Positions 26,485-36,597 are shown, numbered from the stretch's first letter. The stretch: 64,000 nt of DNA from Legionella moravica DSM 19234 (GCF_000423305.1 NZ_AUHS01000021.1:1-64000); one strand, 5' to 3'. The notes: generated by a model not told the origin, from the sequence alone. Numbers and translations are program-made.

Positions 26485-28494
26485 TTAAAGATGACTTGGC
26501 AAACCCGTGATTCGTGGTGCTCCTTTATTATCTGAAAAGGTGATTTTACATTTAGGAAATCCCGAGCATCCCCACCAAAACCCTTTTGTCCCTTCACGTC
26601 TGTACAGGGTGTTTTGACACTCTGGACAGGAAAATTGACTTACTTCACAGGGCTTTTTATAAGCGGGTGCGAGGTGAACTAATTGCTCTAGCATGCCGGT
26701 GAGCGTGTCACTTTGATCATCAAGAAAATCGGTGATCTCGCTCACCCCATTGGCAATACCATCCAATACTTGCTCCCAAAGTGCGGTGGTTGCCGGATTG
26801 GTAATGCTGGGTGGTAATTTCTGGATGAGATCGCGCCCTTTTTGTGTGGAGATGAGTTGCTTGCCCTGGCGATTGATGTATTCTCTACTGATCAAGGTTT
26901 CTAAAATATTGGCACGGGTGGCTTCCGTGCCGATGCCTGCCGTTTCTTTTAGAATTTTTTTAAGCTGAGGGTTGTCCACGTATTTGGCAATGGACTTCAT
27001 CGCAGTGATTAAGGTTCCTTCTGTAAATCGTGCGGGTGGATTGGTTTTTCGTTTATCCACTTGGCAACTATTGACTGCTATCGGTTGTCCTTTGATTAAT
27101 TGGGGAATGTTGCCTAAATGTTTCTGATGAGAGCCTTCTGGTTCTTCTTGATCCTCCTTCTCTTTAATTGCGTTTTTCCAACCTAATACTAAAGCTGTAG
27201 CACTTGAACCTTTAAAGAAATGTCCCCTGATATCAAGCACAACACTTCTTTGTAGGTATTCATAATCACCAAGAAATTGCGCCAGATAATATGAGCGAAT
27301 GATGTGGTAGAGCTGACGCTCAGGCGGTGACATAGAGTAGAGGGTTACCTGAGTGTTTGCTGTTGGGATGATGCCATGGTGGGCCGTGATTTTTTTATCG
27401 TTCCATACCCTTGATTGGAACGTCTTCGAACATTGAGACAGTAAGGGTTCAATTTCTTTATCTACCTGTCCCAGCGCTTTTAATACGATGCTTGCTTCTG
27501 CAAATTGACTTTCGGGTAGATAACCGCAATCGGTTCGCGGGTAGGTGGTCGCCTTATGCTGCTCATACAAAGATTGAGCTACATCCAGGGTTTGTTTGGC
27601 ACTAAATCCAAGTTTTGCCGAGGCGATTTGCTGCAAGGCAGATAAGGACAGGCATAAGGGCGGTGCCTCTTTTTTTCGGGTTTCCTTAAATTCGTTAATA
27701 GTTCCCTGTTGGCCTTGTATTTGAAGTACCACTGCATCAATCAGCGATTGATTAATGCATCGTCCTTCCTCATCAGTAACCTCTTCAGGCATTTCCCAGG
27801 TAGTCCAGAACAATTCTTGACTTATCGAGGCACATTGGACTTTTAAAACAAAATAATCCTTAGATTTAAAGTGTTCAATTTCAATGTCCCTATCCACAAC
27901 TAATTTCAAAGTAGGCGTTTGTACCCGCCCTACAGATAAAACACCTTGCCCAGGAACACTGAATAAGCAGCTCACCGCCATCGTTAAATTCATGCCAATC
28001 AACCAATCGGCGCGGGCTCTGCCAAGTCCTGCTTGATAGAGCGATTCGGTGGAGCTGCCTGGACGAATAGAATTCAGTGCTTTTTTAATGGAAGACTCAT
28101 CCAGGGCAGACAACCATAACCGCTCAACAGGACCTTTATAATTACAGTAATCCAACACTTCACGGCCAATCACATCGCCTTCGCGGTCAGCATCCGTAGA
28201 AATCACCACCGAGGTTGCTTTTTTTAATAACTGTTCAATGGCTTTGAGCTGTTTTTTGGTTTTTTCTTGTGGCTTTAAAACCCAAATCTTTGGAACAATA
28301 GGTAAAATTTCCATCCTCCAAGGTTTTATGTGTTCGCAATAGTGATCGGGTGGCATTAGTTCCAGTAAATGACCTATACACCAGGTGACTGCAATGCCCT
28401 GCCCTTCAAAACAGGATTGAGTTTTAATCTTAGCCCCAAGAACCGCAGCAATGTCTTTGGCTTGAGAAGGTTTTTCGCAAATATATAATTTCAT
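26485..28494 (-). CDS. topB: DNA topoisomerase III (type IA)
   Basis: 669-residue type IA topoisomerase that decatenates and relaxes DNA through a Tyr-linked single-strand break. Toprim domain with CEKPSQA at residues 7-13 and DADREGD near 103; central fold with the active-site Tyr in TTYPRTDCGYL; C-terminal four-Cys zinc finger (CPECQNTLY...GCSGFPKC) which many TopB proteins have. Plasmid- and ICE-borne TopB/TraE proteins assist plasmid replication or transfer. Overlaps the end of the upstream gene by 4 bases and belongs to the conjugation operon. Confidence 0.95.
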   Translation of the reverse strand: MKLYICEKPSQAKDIAAVLGAKIKTQSCFEGQGIAVTWCIGHLLELMPPDHYCEHIKPWRMEILPIVPKIWVLKPQEKTKKQLKAIEQLLKKATSVVISTDADREGDVIGREVLDYCNYKGPVERLWLSALDESSIKKALNSIRPGSSTESLYQAGLGRARADWLIGMNLTMAVSCLFSVPGQGVLSVGRVQTPTLKLVVDRDIEIEHFKSKDYFVLKVQCASISQELFWTTWEMPEEVTDEEGRCINQSLIDAVVLQIQGQQGTINEFKETRKKEAPPLCLSLSALQQIASAKLGFSAKQTLDVAQSLYEQHKATTYPRTDCGYLPESQFAEASIVLKALGQVDKEIEPLLSQCSKTFQSRVWNDKKITAHHGIIPTANTQVTLYSMSPPERQLYHIIRSYYLAQFLGDYEYLQRSVVLDIRGHFFKGSSATALVLGWKNAIKEKEDQEEPEGSHQKHLGNIPQLIKGQPIAVNSCQVDKRKTNPPARFTEGTLITAMKSIAKYVDNPQLKKILKETAGIGTEATRANILETLISREYINRQGKQLISTQKGRDLIQKLPPSITNPATTALWEQVLDGIANGVSEITDFLDDQSDTLTGMLEQLVHLAPAYKKPCEVSQFSCPECQNTLYRREGTKGFWWGCSGFPKCKITFSDNKGAPRITGLPSHL

Positions 28495-29216
28495 GCAGCG
28501 CCCCTTTCTTCGGAATGGTGGCTACTCAAAGGCTTGCTATCCTGTTCTAGTCTTTTGTTTAAACAAGACAGCAGCGGTTGCCTTAGTTTTTCTTCAATCC
28601 TTGGTGCCACATTGGAGGTAAGTGCCTTATAAAGGAGGGAGTAATCCATTTCACCATGGTGTTTTGCATGGAGTTGATAGGGCTCTTTCTGATGAATTGA
28701 TTCATCGAGAGTAATCGAGGGCAGCTCTTTAACTGAGCTTAATAAAAGGGCACTTAAAAGACGATTCACCTCTTTAAAAGCGCGTCTTAGGTTATTAAAG
28801 TAATCATCATCATTGGTAAAGCATCCTGCTGTCCTTAAGGTTTTAAGAAGAGAGATGAAGTGGTCGTACACTTCAAAGAGTTCAACCAGACTACTGGCTA
28901 GCGCACTATCAAAGCGTACTTCAGGAAAGTGCACGGGTTGGTAGGTGATTTTTTTTCCAGCCAAATGCTTTTTCTTCTCCAACACCCCTTCGAATGTATC
29001 AATGTCATCATAAAATTTTTGGATGGTGGTATTAACGGCTTCATTCATTTGATAAAGGCTTAAGAGCGCATAAACACGCTGCTCCTGGCAGCACTTGATT
29101 AAACTCGCTACCTTGTTCATGAGCTTTTGGTAAAAATTCACCCCATTTTTTAGCTCGCGAGTAAACAGACGGTTCACTTCATTATTACTTAAAGTAAGTT
29201 TTACAAATGTGGTCAT
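28491..29216 (-). CDS. GI-type ICE protein (PFL_4669/AcaB-like)
   Basis: 241-residue protein located between TraD and TopB, where GI-type elements normally encode the PFL_4669 (DUF1845, AcaB-like) protein. It is helical, with regularly spaced charged residues, no signal peptide or membrane segment, and blocks such as YYFNNLRRAFKEVNRLL that fit that family. In IncC plasmids the AcaB-like proteins are ribbon-helix-helix regulators; whether this one regulates is not known. Overlaps the start of TopB by 4 bases and TraD by 4 bases. Confidence 0.55.
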   Translation of the reverse strand: MTTFVKLTLSNNEVNRLFTRELKNGVNFYQKLMNKVASLIKCCQEQRVYALLSLYQMNEAVNTTIQKFYDDIDTFEGVLEKKKHLAGKKITYQPVHFPEVRFDSALASSLVELFEVYDHFISLLKTLRTAGCFTNDDDYFNNLRRAFKEVNRLLSALLLSSVKELPSITLDESIHQKEPYQLHAKHHGEMDYSLLYKALTSNVAPRIEEKLRQPLLSCLNKRLEQDSKPLSSHHSEERGAA

Positions 29217-31678
29217 GATGGATTTCCTTCTTTAATGTCAGTGGAATATTCAGTTCGAACAGGTTGGCTTAATCGACAAGGCATCACTTCCTGTTGCTGC
29301 CCCGATCTATTGATGAAATAAGTTTTTTCCTCACTAAAGGCTTGTTTTAAGGCGGTTTCCAGAACTTCGGTCACAATTCCTGAGCGACTTTGGTATTTGC
29401 CAAGAACTTCAGGCAGTAAAAAAACACGCTGGTCGTCTTGTTCTTGGAGTGGTCGCAGAATTAATTCTTGAGCATCTAACGAAAATTGTTTGTTACCAGA
29501 TTGCATGCGGTGTTCAAGCCATTTGATAAAGTCTGGTATTATCTTTTGCGTTACATCGGGAGTTTCCAGCTCTTCTTGAATTACCACCAAGGACTCTTGA
29601 GCGGGTTCCTCAACGCATGGCACGGAACGACTCACCTCAATTTCAGGACTTGATTCTGGGATTAATGGTTCAGCAGTTCGCGGCTGTTCGAGCTTATTGA
29701 TGTCACACAAAACGCTTTTAATATCATCAGGTGCCAGTCCATCGTTAAGAGGCAATGGAATTCGAACCTTATATAATTCTCCGCCATTAACCAAAACAAA
29801 CGCCTGGCCTTTAGGCAACGAGGTAATGTCGTTGACCTCCAGCATGCCAATTGAATTTTTTTGTACTCGGTCTTCATTGGTGGTATTAAAAAACACACCC
29901 TCTTCACCATGTGGCGTATCACTAACCATTGACACCTGGGTATGTGATACCACATCAACACTGGGTAGAACTTTGATTAAAAGATTCGCGGTTTCATCAT
30001 TTTCTACCCGTAAAATAATCAGCGTGTTTAAGTTGCCTTTGGTGACCTCAGCCATCGCCTTTGAGCCTAAAGCCACTTCTAAATCCTGTTTGGTTTGTGC
30101 ATAAGCCGTAACCTGAAAGCCTGCTCCTCCTGCTTTATTTAATATTTTTACAAAGGAGTCCTGAATGATTTCAGACAGCTCGTCACAGTGAAGGTTCAGG
30201 CGGTAATTGGCGTGACTTTCTTTATAAATTTTCCCTGCAGTTGACACTAAATCAGATAAGAAGGCCTTACCCACCGCTTGGGCGATGTTGGGGTTGGTTA
30301 AGCTATCCAGTCCAATGTAGATGACCCGTTTGTGCTTAATGGAGGCCATCAATTCAATTTCAGAAGACGCTTCTGAAAAAGAAAAAATCCCCGAAGCATT
30401 GCTTTTATTAATTTCGGATAAAACAGGTCCGACACTGGCTGTAATTTTATCGTAATAGGTCTTATCCATAAGGGCTGCATCGTATAAATCAATAAGTACC
30501 TGGTCGTGTAACGACTCCACATTGCCTTGGGCAATGGTATTGGAAATGTATTGTTTAAAGTATTTTGCAACGGCTTTAGCCCTGTCCATTGGAGGATACG
30601 GATTGCCATATTTATCAACTCGGGCATCATTATCTGCAATGATTGCGGCAACCTCATTTAGATAATTGGGCTCACGCTGCGGCATAATAGTATCGGCATA
30701 AGCCATCAGTAATTGATCGAGGCGACTGATGTAAAAAGCGATGGTTTTATAGGTAATGGGTTGGTGCATTTCCTCCAGACAAATCGCTACAATATTGACG
30801 TATTTCCAAGCAAAAGCAGCAAATTGCTTGCCCTCACCTTCTGCAGCAATCGCATCAGTAATGCGGGTAGCCACCTCACTGACCTGGTCAAAATTTTTCA
30901 AAGGATTATAGCAGGCGGACAGCTCAGGAAATCCTAAATGAACAATACGAAAATCCTCCAATCGATTAGAGGCTTTGCAGGCAGAATACATATCCCTAAC
31001 CAATTCCAGATCCCCTTTAGGATCAACCACAATCACCGCATCACCATTTCGAATGTCTTGATTGATTAAAATGCTGGCCAGGCGTGTTTTTCCAACTCGG
31101 GTAGTACCCACCACGAAGGTATGTCCCACGCGAATACTTTGCGGGATATAAACAGGCTTATCGCTGTCACCAAGCCCATGTAAATAAGGCTTGCCACCAA
31201 CGTCAGGTGCGGGACGAAATGGATTTAACCGTGAAGGACTTCTAAGCCATGAAGCCAAATGTGTGGCTTCATGTTTTTTACAAAAGGCACTGACGGCTTG
31301 ATGCACTACGTTTCGTTGTATAAAACGCTCATTTTCAACTTGTTTGATTTGATGAAGGCGTTGGGTATGACGGGGAAACCAACGAAAGCCGCGTCCTACA
31401 AAAAGCCAACGTTGCGACAGAGGTACTTGTGTTGTCGACATGGCATAATAAGGCATTGCTATCAAACGTTTTTGATAGCGAATTACGCGATAAGCTTGTA
31501 GTGCACGATAACCTCCCAGACCACCTAAGCTTAGGGCTGCATAAAGCCCCATTTTTTGGGTTAATAGCAGTATATGAGGTAAGCAATAAGCTAAAACAGC
31601 AAATGATCCCAACGTTAGGGCAGAGTAGATCTCCGTGGGATCTCTTAATAAATTTTCAACAGGGTATCGGTTAGCCAT
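29213..31678 (-). CDS. traD: TraD-like conjugative coupling ATPase
   Basis: 821-residue type IV coupling protein (VirD4/TraD, SXT-TOL type) that brings relaxase-DNA complexes to the secretion channel. N-terminal membrane helices at about 18-58, Walker A GTTRVGKT (191-198) with Arg in place of the more usual Gly, Walker B VVDPKGD (about 218-224), and a C-terminal extension of roughly 200 residues that may bind the relaxosome. First gene of the lower part of the transfer operon; its stop overlaps the next gene. Confidence 0.93.
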   Translation of the reverse strand: MANRYPVENLLRDPTEIYSALTLGSFAVLAYCLPHILLLTQKMGLYAALSLGGLGGYRALQAYRVIRYQKRLIAMPYYAMSTTQVPLSQRWLFVGRGFRWFPRHTQRLHQIKQVENERFIQRNVVHQAVSAFCKKHEATHLASWLRSPSRLNPFRPAPDVGGKPYLHGLGDSDKPVYIPQSIRVGHTFVVGTTRVGKTRLASILINQDIRNGDAVIVVDPKGDLELVRDMYSACKASNRLEDFRIVHLGFPELSACYNPLKNFDQVSEVATRITDAIAAEGEGKQFAAFAWKYVNIVAICLEEMHQPITYKTIAFYISRLDQLLMAYADTIMPQREPNYLNEVAAIIADNDARVDKYGNPYPPMDRAKAVAKYFKQYISNTIAQGNVESLHDQVLIDLYDAALMDKTYYDKITASVGPVLSEINKSNASGIFSFSEASSEIELMASIKHKRVIYIGLDSLTNPNIAQAVGKAFLSDLVSTAGKIYKESHANYRLNLHCDELSEIIQDSFVKILNKAGGAGFQVTAYAQTKQDLEVALGSKAMAEVTKGNLNTLIILRVENDETANLLIKVLPSVDVVSHTQVSMVSDTPHGEEGVFFNTTNEDRVQKNSIGMLEVNDITSLPKGQAFVLVNGGELYKVRIPLPLNDGLAPDDIKSVLCDINKLEQPRTAEPLIPESSPEIEVSRSVPCVEEPAQESLVVIQEELETPDVTQKIIPDFIKWLEHRMQSGNKQFSLDAQELILRPLQEQDDQRVFLLPEVLGKYQSRSGIVTEVLETALKQAFSEEKTYFINRSGQQQEVMPCRLSQPVRTEYSTDIKEGNPS

Positions 31679-31682
31679 GTTC

Positions 31683-32015
31683 TTACCTTAATAAATTTAA
31701 AACTTCGAAAATGACAAAGGCGCCAATTAAATAAAGTCGCGCATTCAACGCACATCGCCGCTGCTCCTCACCAGGAGGAGAGGCTTGTTTTTGACTCAGT
31801 AGGTTGATTAAAAAAGGCCATGCAAAATAAAGGACTGCATAAAAAAGCCCATGGGTCATGAGTAAAGCCCACTTGAAGTGCTGAACTAATTGGCGAAATT
31901 GATTCAATGAATCCGTATTTCTTAATAAAAATGGCGTGATGAAGGCGATTAAAATCGCTAGCAAAATCAATTGAATTGCCACTATAATTGAAGGTCGAAG
32001 GAATTTTTTTAACAT
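31683..32015 (-). CDS. Small membrane protein of the transfer operon
   Basis: 110-residue protein with three hydrophobic helices (about 10-32, 48-70, 92-109) and a cytoplasmic loop QKQASPPGEEQRR. It starts 4 bases ahead of TraD. GI-type islands have a small membrane protein next to TraD; a named family is not certain. AGGAGTCATCCTT precedes the ATG. Confidence 0.6.
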   Translation of the reverse strand: MLKKFLRPSIIVAIQLILLAILIAFITPFLLRNTDSLNQFRQLVQHFKWALLMTHGLFYAVLYFAWPFLINLLSQKQASPPGEEQRRCALNARLYLIGAFVIFEVLNLLR

Positions 32016-32029
32016 AAGGATGACTCCTG

Positions 32030-32230
32030 ATGAGTGCCATATTGGAGGTTGGAAAAGGCTTGCTGAAACTGACTTGGTTTATGCTTAAAATAACCGCGTT
32101 TGTAATTGATGCAGTACTCAATACCCCTAAAAAACCCACCTCTCCGTACAGTATTTATGAGGTTGATGAGCTCTTTGACAAGGGACAAATCTCGGTTGAA
32201 GAGTACAATAACGCTTTCAAATCTAAATAA
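32030..32230 (+). CDS. Small SHOCT-like protein on the opposite strand
   Basis: 66-residue ORF exactly filling the gap between two leftward transfer genes, but read rightwards. An N-terminal hydrophobic helix (about 8-30, LLKLTWFMLKITAFVIDAVL) is followed by a short SHOCT-like motif (YEVDELFDKGQISVEEYNNAF), as in oligomerising membrane-anchored peptides. Its position as the only plus-strand frame in a 24-kb minus-strand operon is odd. A weak AGGA lies near the ATG. A real small gene is likely because its frame fits the gap with no overlap of neighbours. Confidence 0.6.
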   Translation: MSAILEVGKGLLKLTWFMLKITAFVIDAVLNTPKKPTSPYSIYEVDELFDKGQISVEEYNNAFKSK

Positions 32231-32235
32231 CATGT

Positions 32236-33813
32236 CTATCTCCTCATTAAGCCTGTGGCCATAGTTATGCCTTTTTTAGCAATGGTTCCCGCTGTTTCAG
32301 CGGACTCATTTGCGGCATTACTTCCAGCGCTGATTAATCCTGCCAAACCCGCTCCCGCATCCCCGCCAAAATGACTGGACAATTTAAACAGCAATAAGGG
32401 TGCTACGTAGTAAAAAAGTACGGCCATATTACGCATTGCAGCCACTAAATCACTGTCGCCCATGGGATCAATAACACTGCGTTCTAAAATGCCCACGTAA
32501 TGCCAAATGCATTGGACAAAAATGGCCATAACATATAATCCGCAGAGTGCTCCCAAAGCTCGTGGGCTATAACCGCTTAAAGCAAGAACAAGCGGTGTAA
32601 AGACAATTAAGAAAAAATAAAAGAATGCATGCATTACCGGCAGGGTTTGCATGGTGGCCTCTCTTTTTAAAGGAGTAGATGTATACGATTTAACGGACTG
32701 TCCTATATTCACAAGACCGCGAGAAAGAGAGGTTCCGATGCTGCTGTTGGTTGTATTCATCAGCGATTCAGAACTTTGTTCCTGTAAATCACGGTTATCC
32801 TGGATTAAAACTTTGGCGATGTAGTCTTGTGGGGTTAGATCAGAATTCCATGCAGACTGATGCTTTTGTTTGTAATCCAGTACTCGTTTACTCACATCAA
32901 GTGAGCCAATGTGTTTGTCGAAATACCCTGCTCGTTCAGATGCTTTCACCAAATCAGCCTGAATTTTGTCCCACCATTGATTGCATGTTGGGTACCCATT
33001 AGTAGGTTTATGGTTATTTACCGACGCATCATCCTTAGCCGCCGACTCAAAATTGGGATTGGGGTATTGGGCGTAGGAAAATCCAGGCACCGGTTCTCTT
33101 GCTCTTGATTTGCCATAATAAAAAGTACGGAAGGTTTTAGAGCCCATCCAATTGAGATCGTCCTCACCACCATGACGCTTTAATATTTTTTTAATTTGTT
33201 CTTTTTCGTTATCAGTTCTAGGCTCATTTAAATAACTGCCGCGTGCTTCTAAAAAGCACTGGCGATGAAACTGCAAGGCCTGCTGACGCAGCTCTTGTGG
33301 AATGTAGGTTGAAATCAAATCCCCCTGGATGGACTGAAGGCTATCAGTACACCCCGCCACTTTCATGAGCCCATAGCTGAAACTAGAGAACAGGTTTTGC
33401 AATACCGCAAATCCAATAGGCATTTTGACCTGATTGGTTAGTACGTTTGCAAAGGCTTCATCATAAGTAGTTCCTGAATCTTTAATATGCGATTCGCTGA
33501 CTTCAGTGCCTTTTTTCATCGTGCACATCGGCTTAAATGACAGCCCCTTTTGTTCTAAAGGAACACAGGGGTAGACAAATAACCCGCAAATTAAAAAAGT
33601 AATGGCCAACTCATACAAAAAATTATTTAGTGCATGCTCCGCCGCATTATGAGTCGAACCTGCTGGAGCCAGCACGTTTTTTAGATAGCGATACCCCACC
33701 ATCAAAAAACCAATGTATAAGAGTCCTGTTTGCCATAGGGCATCAAACAACACATCATACTGCTGCCAGCCCAGATAGGTGGTATATAAAGCTAATGGAC
33801 TAAATACAATCAT
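32236..33813 (-). CDS. traG: TraG-like mating-pair stabilisation protein
   Basis: 525-residue inner-membrane protein from ATG 33813, which has AAGGAG 6 bases upstream; the longer frame lacks this. Four or more hydrophobic segments at the N terminus (about 1-25, 30-50, 85-105), a long periplasmic part (110-390) and a C-terminal group of helices ending in a Gly/Ala-rich tail (GGDAGAGLAGLISAGSN). Resembles the N-terminal domain of TraG of F-like and GI-type systems, which builds the mating bridge. The large entry-exclusion C terminus of F TraG is absent, normal for GI-type systems. Confidence 0.8.
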   Translation of the reverse strand: MIVFSPLALYTTYLGWQQYDVLFDALWQTGLLYIGFLMVGYRYLKNVLAPAGSTHNAAEHALNNFLYELAITFLICGLFVYPCVPLEQKGLSFKPMCTMKKGTEVSESHIKDSGTTYDEAFANVLTNQVKMPIGFAVLQNLFSSFSYGLMKVAGCTDSLQSIQGDLISTYIPQELRQQALQFHRQCFLEARGSYLNEPRTDNEKEQIKKILKRHGGEDDLNWMGSKTFRTFYYGKSRAREPVPGFSYAQYPNPNFESAAKDDASVNNHKPTNGYPTCNQWWDKIQADLVKASERAGYFDKHIGSLDVSKRVLDYKQKHQSAWNSDLTPQDYIAKVLIQDNRDLQEQSSESLMNTTNSSIGTSLSRGLVNIGQSVKSYTSTPLKREATMQTLPVMHAFFYFFLIVFTPLVLALSGYSPRALGALCGLYVMAIFVQCIWHYVGILERSVIDPMGDSDLVAAMRNMAVLFYYVAPLLLFKLSSHFGGDAGAGLAGLISAGSNAANESAETAGTIAKKGITMATGLMRR

Positions 33814-33817
33814 GGTT

Positions 33818-35212
33818 CTACTCCTTCTTATCGCTGTTTTGATACACTGCGCCGTTTTTAATGAGATCAGTCTCATGAGTGCTGCCTGGCATTGATTTGG
33901 CTAAATCATGAGTGCGCAAATCCATAATGAGGTTTAGGGTTTGGGTCATCATTTTTTTACGAACCTCACTTTCAAAGGCCAGGGAGTGAATTTCTTTATC
34001 CAGCTTGCTGAGCGCGGCATTCACCATAGTTTGAGCGGGCTTTAGATTTTGTACCTCTTGAATTTGCATACCGGCTTGTAGGAGGTGGCGTAACATAATC
34101 GCCTCATCTAATAGATTTTGAATGGCAATTTCCTCTCCTAATTTGGATACGGTCATGATTTGTTGCTCGCGTGGCATGCGTTGGATTGCGGTAATGATTT
34201 CATCGGTAATAACTATATTAGAGGCGCTGATTTTTCGTAGATTCACTTCAGTTAAAGGCCACTTCTTATCAACCAACTTCCATAAAGCGCTACTTACATT
34301 AGTAACGCAGGTTGAGCTGCTGGCACTCTTTGGGCAGCTTTGAAGTAATGGGGAGAGACCAATGCCAGCCTTGGCATCATGTGCGCTGTTCTCTTTTTTA
34401 TGACTGATGTGAATGTCACCTAAAACCAGTACCGCCCAATGAGCGGCCTCTTCGGGAGTACGCCAAATTTGAGCGAAATGATTTTTTTTAATATTGTCCT
34501 CTGAAGGAGCTGTCGCATCATCAAGCCCACGTGAAGGGGTGAGTAATACGTTATAACCTGCAATCACTACATCATTAATGACTTTAATAGGGACTTGTTT
34601 ACTCCCACCCGCATTGCCTTTATCTCGATGCACCCAGGGTAGACCGTATTCTTCCCCCTTATTGGCAATGTCTTTGGCAGCTTTTGAAATATCGACAGAC
34701 TCGCCCTTTTTGGCACGCCTTGCCGCATCCACCCACCCTTGAGAATCAGATACTGACAGCATGCCGCTAATGGGCGAATTTCCTTCCTCAAGGGCTCGTT
34801 TTGTTTCCTGACAATCAGCTACTTTTAAGGCAAATTCATTTTGTGCACCTGCAGAAGCATTTTGTAAGATATTATAAAGTCCTGGCATGGCTTGTTGCAG
34901 CTTGTACATAGGAAAGCCCGCAACAGAGCCTTTTAAATTATCGACGACATCCGAAGGCATGCCATTGACGGAATTTTTAAAATCATTAAACGTATTGGTA
35001 ATAGTGACTACCGGATTAAACAAATTACAGCTCAACCCTCCTCCGTTGATGAACCCACCAATGGTCACGGTCTGGTCCCGATTTACAGGAGGTACGAACA
35101 CATCCGATGAACTCCCCAATTGATAGTAATATTCAGATTGTTCTGGAAAGAGAGAACTCGCCAAAACCCCAGTACTGAATAAAACTCCTAACGCCACTAC
35201 AGTTAATTTCAT
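33818..35212 (-). CDS. TraH-like transfer protein (PFL_4711 family)
   Basis: 464-residue exported protein starting at ATG 35212; the signal peptide runs to about residue 18 (GVLASS) and AGGAAG precedes the start. Corresponds to the GI-type family TIGR03755 (PFL_4711), the TraH equivalent needed for pilus assembly and mating-pair formation. Features: Gly-rich GGFINGGGLSCN after about 50 residues, a long helical region and a charged C terminus. Four bases separate it from traG. Confidence 0.8.
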   Translation of the reverse strand: MKLTVVALGVLFSTGVLASSLFPEQSEYYYQLGSSSDVFVPPVNRDQTVTIGGFINGGGLSCNLFNPVVTITNTFNDFKNSVNGMPSDVVDNLKGSVAGFPMYKLQQAMPGLYNILQNASAGAQNEFALKVADCQETKRALEEGNSPISGMLSVSDSQGWVDAARRAKKGESVDISKAAKDIANKGEEYGLPWVHRDKGNAGGSKQVPIKVINDVVIAGYNVLLTPSRGLDDATAPSEDNIKKNHFAQIWRTPEEAAHWAVLVLGDIHISHKKENSAHDAKAGIGLSPLLQSCPKSASSSTCVTNVSSALWKLVDKKWPLTEVNLRKISASNIVITDEIITAIQRMPREQQIMTVSKLGEEIAIQNLLDEAIMLRHLLQAGMQIQEVQNLKPAQTMVNAALSKLDKEIHSLAFESEVRKKMMTQTLNLIMDLRTHDLAKSMPGSTHETDLIKNGAVYQNSDKKE

Positions 35213-35222
35213 TGGTTTCTTC

Positions 35223-36227
35223 CTATCGTTTTTGAGGGGTGCCCACATCGGGTGTGCCCCAGAACAATTTGCCAGATTGTGTGACACAACCCTTGTATTT
35301 GCGCCACACCACAAAGACATAATTCCCATTGCCTTTGCGCTCATCATCGATACCCTCATCTGTTGGGTCGCCCGGGATGATGTTGCGATTGTTTGGATAA
35401 ACTTCCTGCCAAATAACCTGTTTTTGGTGGGGATCAAACACCACATTAGCCGACACACAATGAGGCCCACAGGTATTGCTGGTCGAAATTTTTAAGTGCA
35501 TGCCGCCTTCGTTGGTTACAATGTCTGCAGCATGCATTGCAGCCACGACTGAGGCTCTAAACCGTGAGGGCTGGGTGACGCGCATGAGGCGGGGCAGTTC
35601 ATGACCCCATATATAGGATGAAGTTCCAATATCGTGATTCATTAAAAGCGAAAGCCTGCTTGCCATATAAGCAATTTCAGCGAGTTCCGTCCGTTCATTC
35701 ACCGCATCAGCAAGACTTGAGTAATACAATTTCATGAACGTGGTTTCAGGCTTATGGGTTACTCCTTTCATTTGATAAATTGCTGATGGAGAGCCGATGA
35801 CACTGACCACTCGGGTTCGGTCTTCATTAATGTGTTGCGACGCCAATTGTCCACTGCCATCACCAAAGCCCAAAGGCAGGTTTAGTGCTGTTGTAAATAA
35901 CGACTTATAGGTGGTTAATGCCGCTTTATTTTCATAAAGAGTATTCGCCTCAATCCAGGGATTTTCACCAGGATTATTGGAAACGGTCACGATTAAATCA
36001 GGGACAAACTGAGATACTGCAGGACCTGGGGTTAATTTCGGTGGAAAATTACGTTCTAACCACATGCAACCGCCAATCACCCGTGGATGGCTATTTTCTA
36101 TTTGCTTTTTTAATACCCTGACTGCGATTTTAGGGGTGCTAATCGGCTTAATCGGTTTGGTGCTTTCAAACCCAAGGGCTGCCAATGAAAAAAGGACCAT
36201 GTAAACGCACAGTATCCACTTAATCAT
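35223..36227 (-). CDS. TraU-like transfer protein (PFL_4710 family)
   Basis: 334-residue exported protein from ATG 36227, where it overlaps the preceding stop by 8 bases. Signal peptide about 1-17 (VLFSLAALG). It is the TIGR03756 (PFL_4710) type protein, counterpart of TraU of F, containing several Cys (GGCMWLERN, SNTCGPHCVSANVV, KGCVTQS) probably in disulfides. It works with the TraH-like protein in assembling the mating-pair complex. The gene order is that of other GI-type systems. Confidence 0.8.
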   Translation of the reverse strand: MIKWILCVYMVLFSLAALGFESTKPIKPISTPKIAVRVLKKQIENSHPRVIGGCMWLERNFPPKLTPGPAVSQFVPDLIVTVSNNPGENPWIEANTLYENKAALTTYKSLFTTALNLPLGFGDGSGQLASQHINEDRTRVVSVIGSPSAIYQMKGVTHKPETTFMKLYYSSLADAVNERTELAEIAYMASRLSLLMNHDIGTSSYIWGHELPRLMRVTQPSRFRASVVAAMHAADIVTNEGGMHLKISTSNTCGPHCVSANVVFDPHQKQVIWQEVYPNNRNIIPGDPTDEGIDDERKGNGNYVFVVWRKYKGCVTQSGKLFWGTPDVGTPQKR

Positions 36228-36597
36228 GATGAGACTCTTTGTAATGACGACTTGCAATCAATGCCTTATCTGCTGCGCGTAGGCCATAAGTTACATAGCG
36301 CTTATCGATGACGATGGCAGGTAGTGATGACAGCGCATAAAGTCTTGCCCGCATCTGGCAGCGATAAAAGGCGGTCAGACGGGAATTTTGAACGGTATCA
36401 ACCCGTTGTACTGCTGTAATCTCGGATGCATTACGGTTTAATTCCAAAGTCATTTCATTTAATGAATCAAGCGCACAGACTTCGGCCTGTAAGCCATTAA
36501 GTGCCACAGAGTATGCAGAGGTTGTAAAGACCTCGATGAGCTCTGCGTGAGTATTGAAACTAATCAGGCTAATCATCATAAAAACAATGCTCTTCAA
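36220..36597 (-). CDS. GI-type transfer protein (PFL_4709 family)
   Basis: 125-residue protein with predicted signal peptide LKSIVFMMISLISFNTHA; the start is set at TTG 36597 because it adds the basic residue a signal needs, while ATG 36579 would begin inside the hydrophobic core. The mature part contains two Cys (AEVCALDS, FYRCQMRA) and the IDKRYVTYGLRAAD end. It matches the TIGR03757 (PFL_4709) family of short periplasmic proteins, possibly thioredoxin-like in origin. It overlaps the ATPase gene end by about 30 bases. Confidence 0.7.
   Translation of the reverse strand: MKSIVFMMISLISFNTHAELIEVFTTSAYSVALNGLQAEVCALDSLNEMTLELNRNASEITAVQRVDTVQNSRLTAFYRCQMRARLYALSSLPAIVIDKRYVTYGLRAADKALIASRHYKESHHD

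Noticed and set aside
32740-32780. TCATCAG-like match as a third hammerhead
   Set aside because: Lies in the coding sequence of traG and lacks the GAA core and closing stems.
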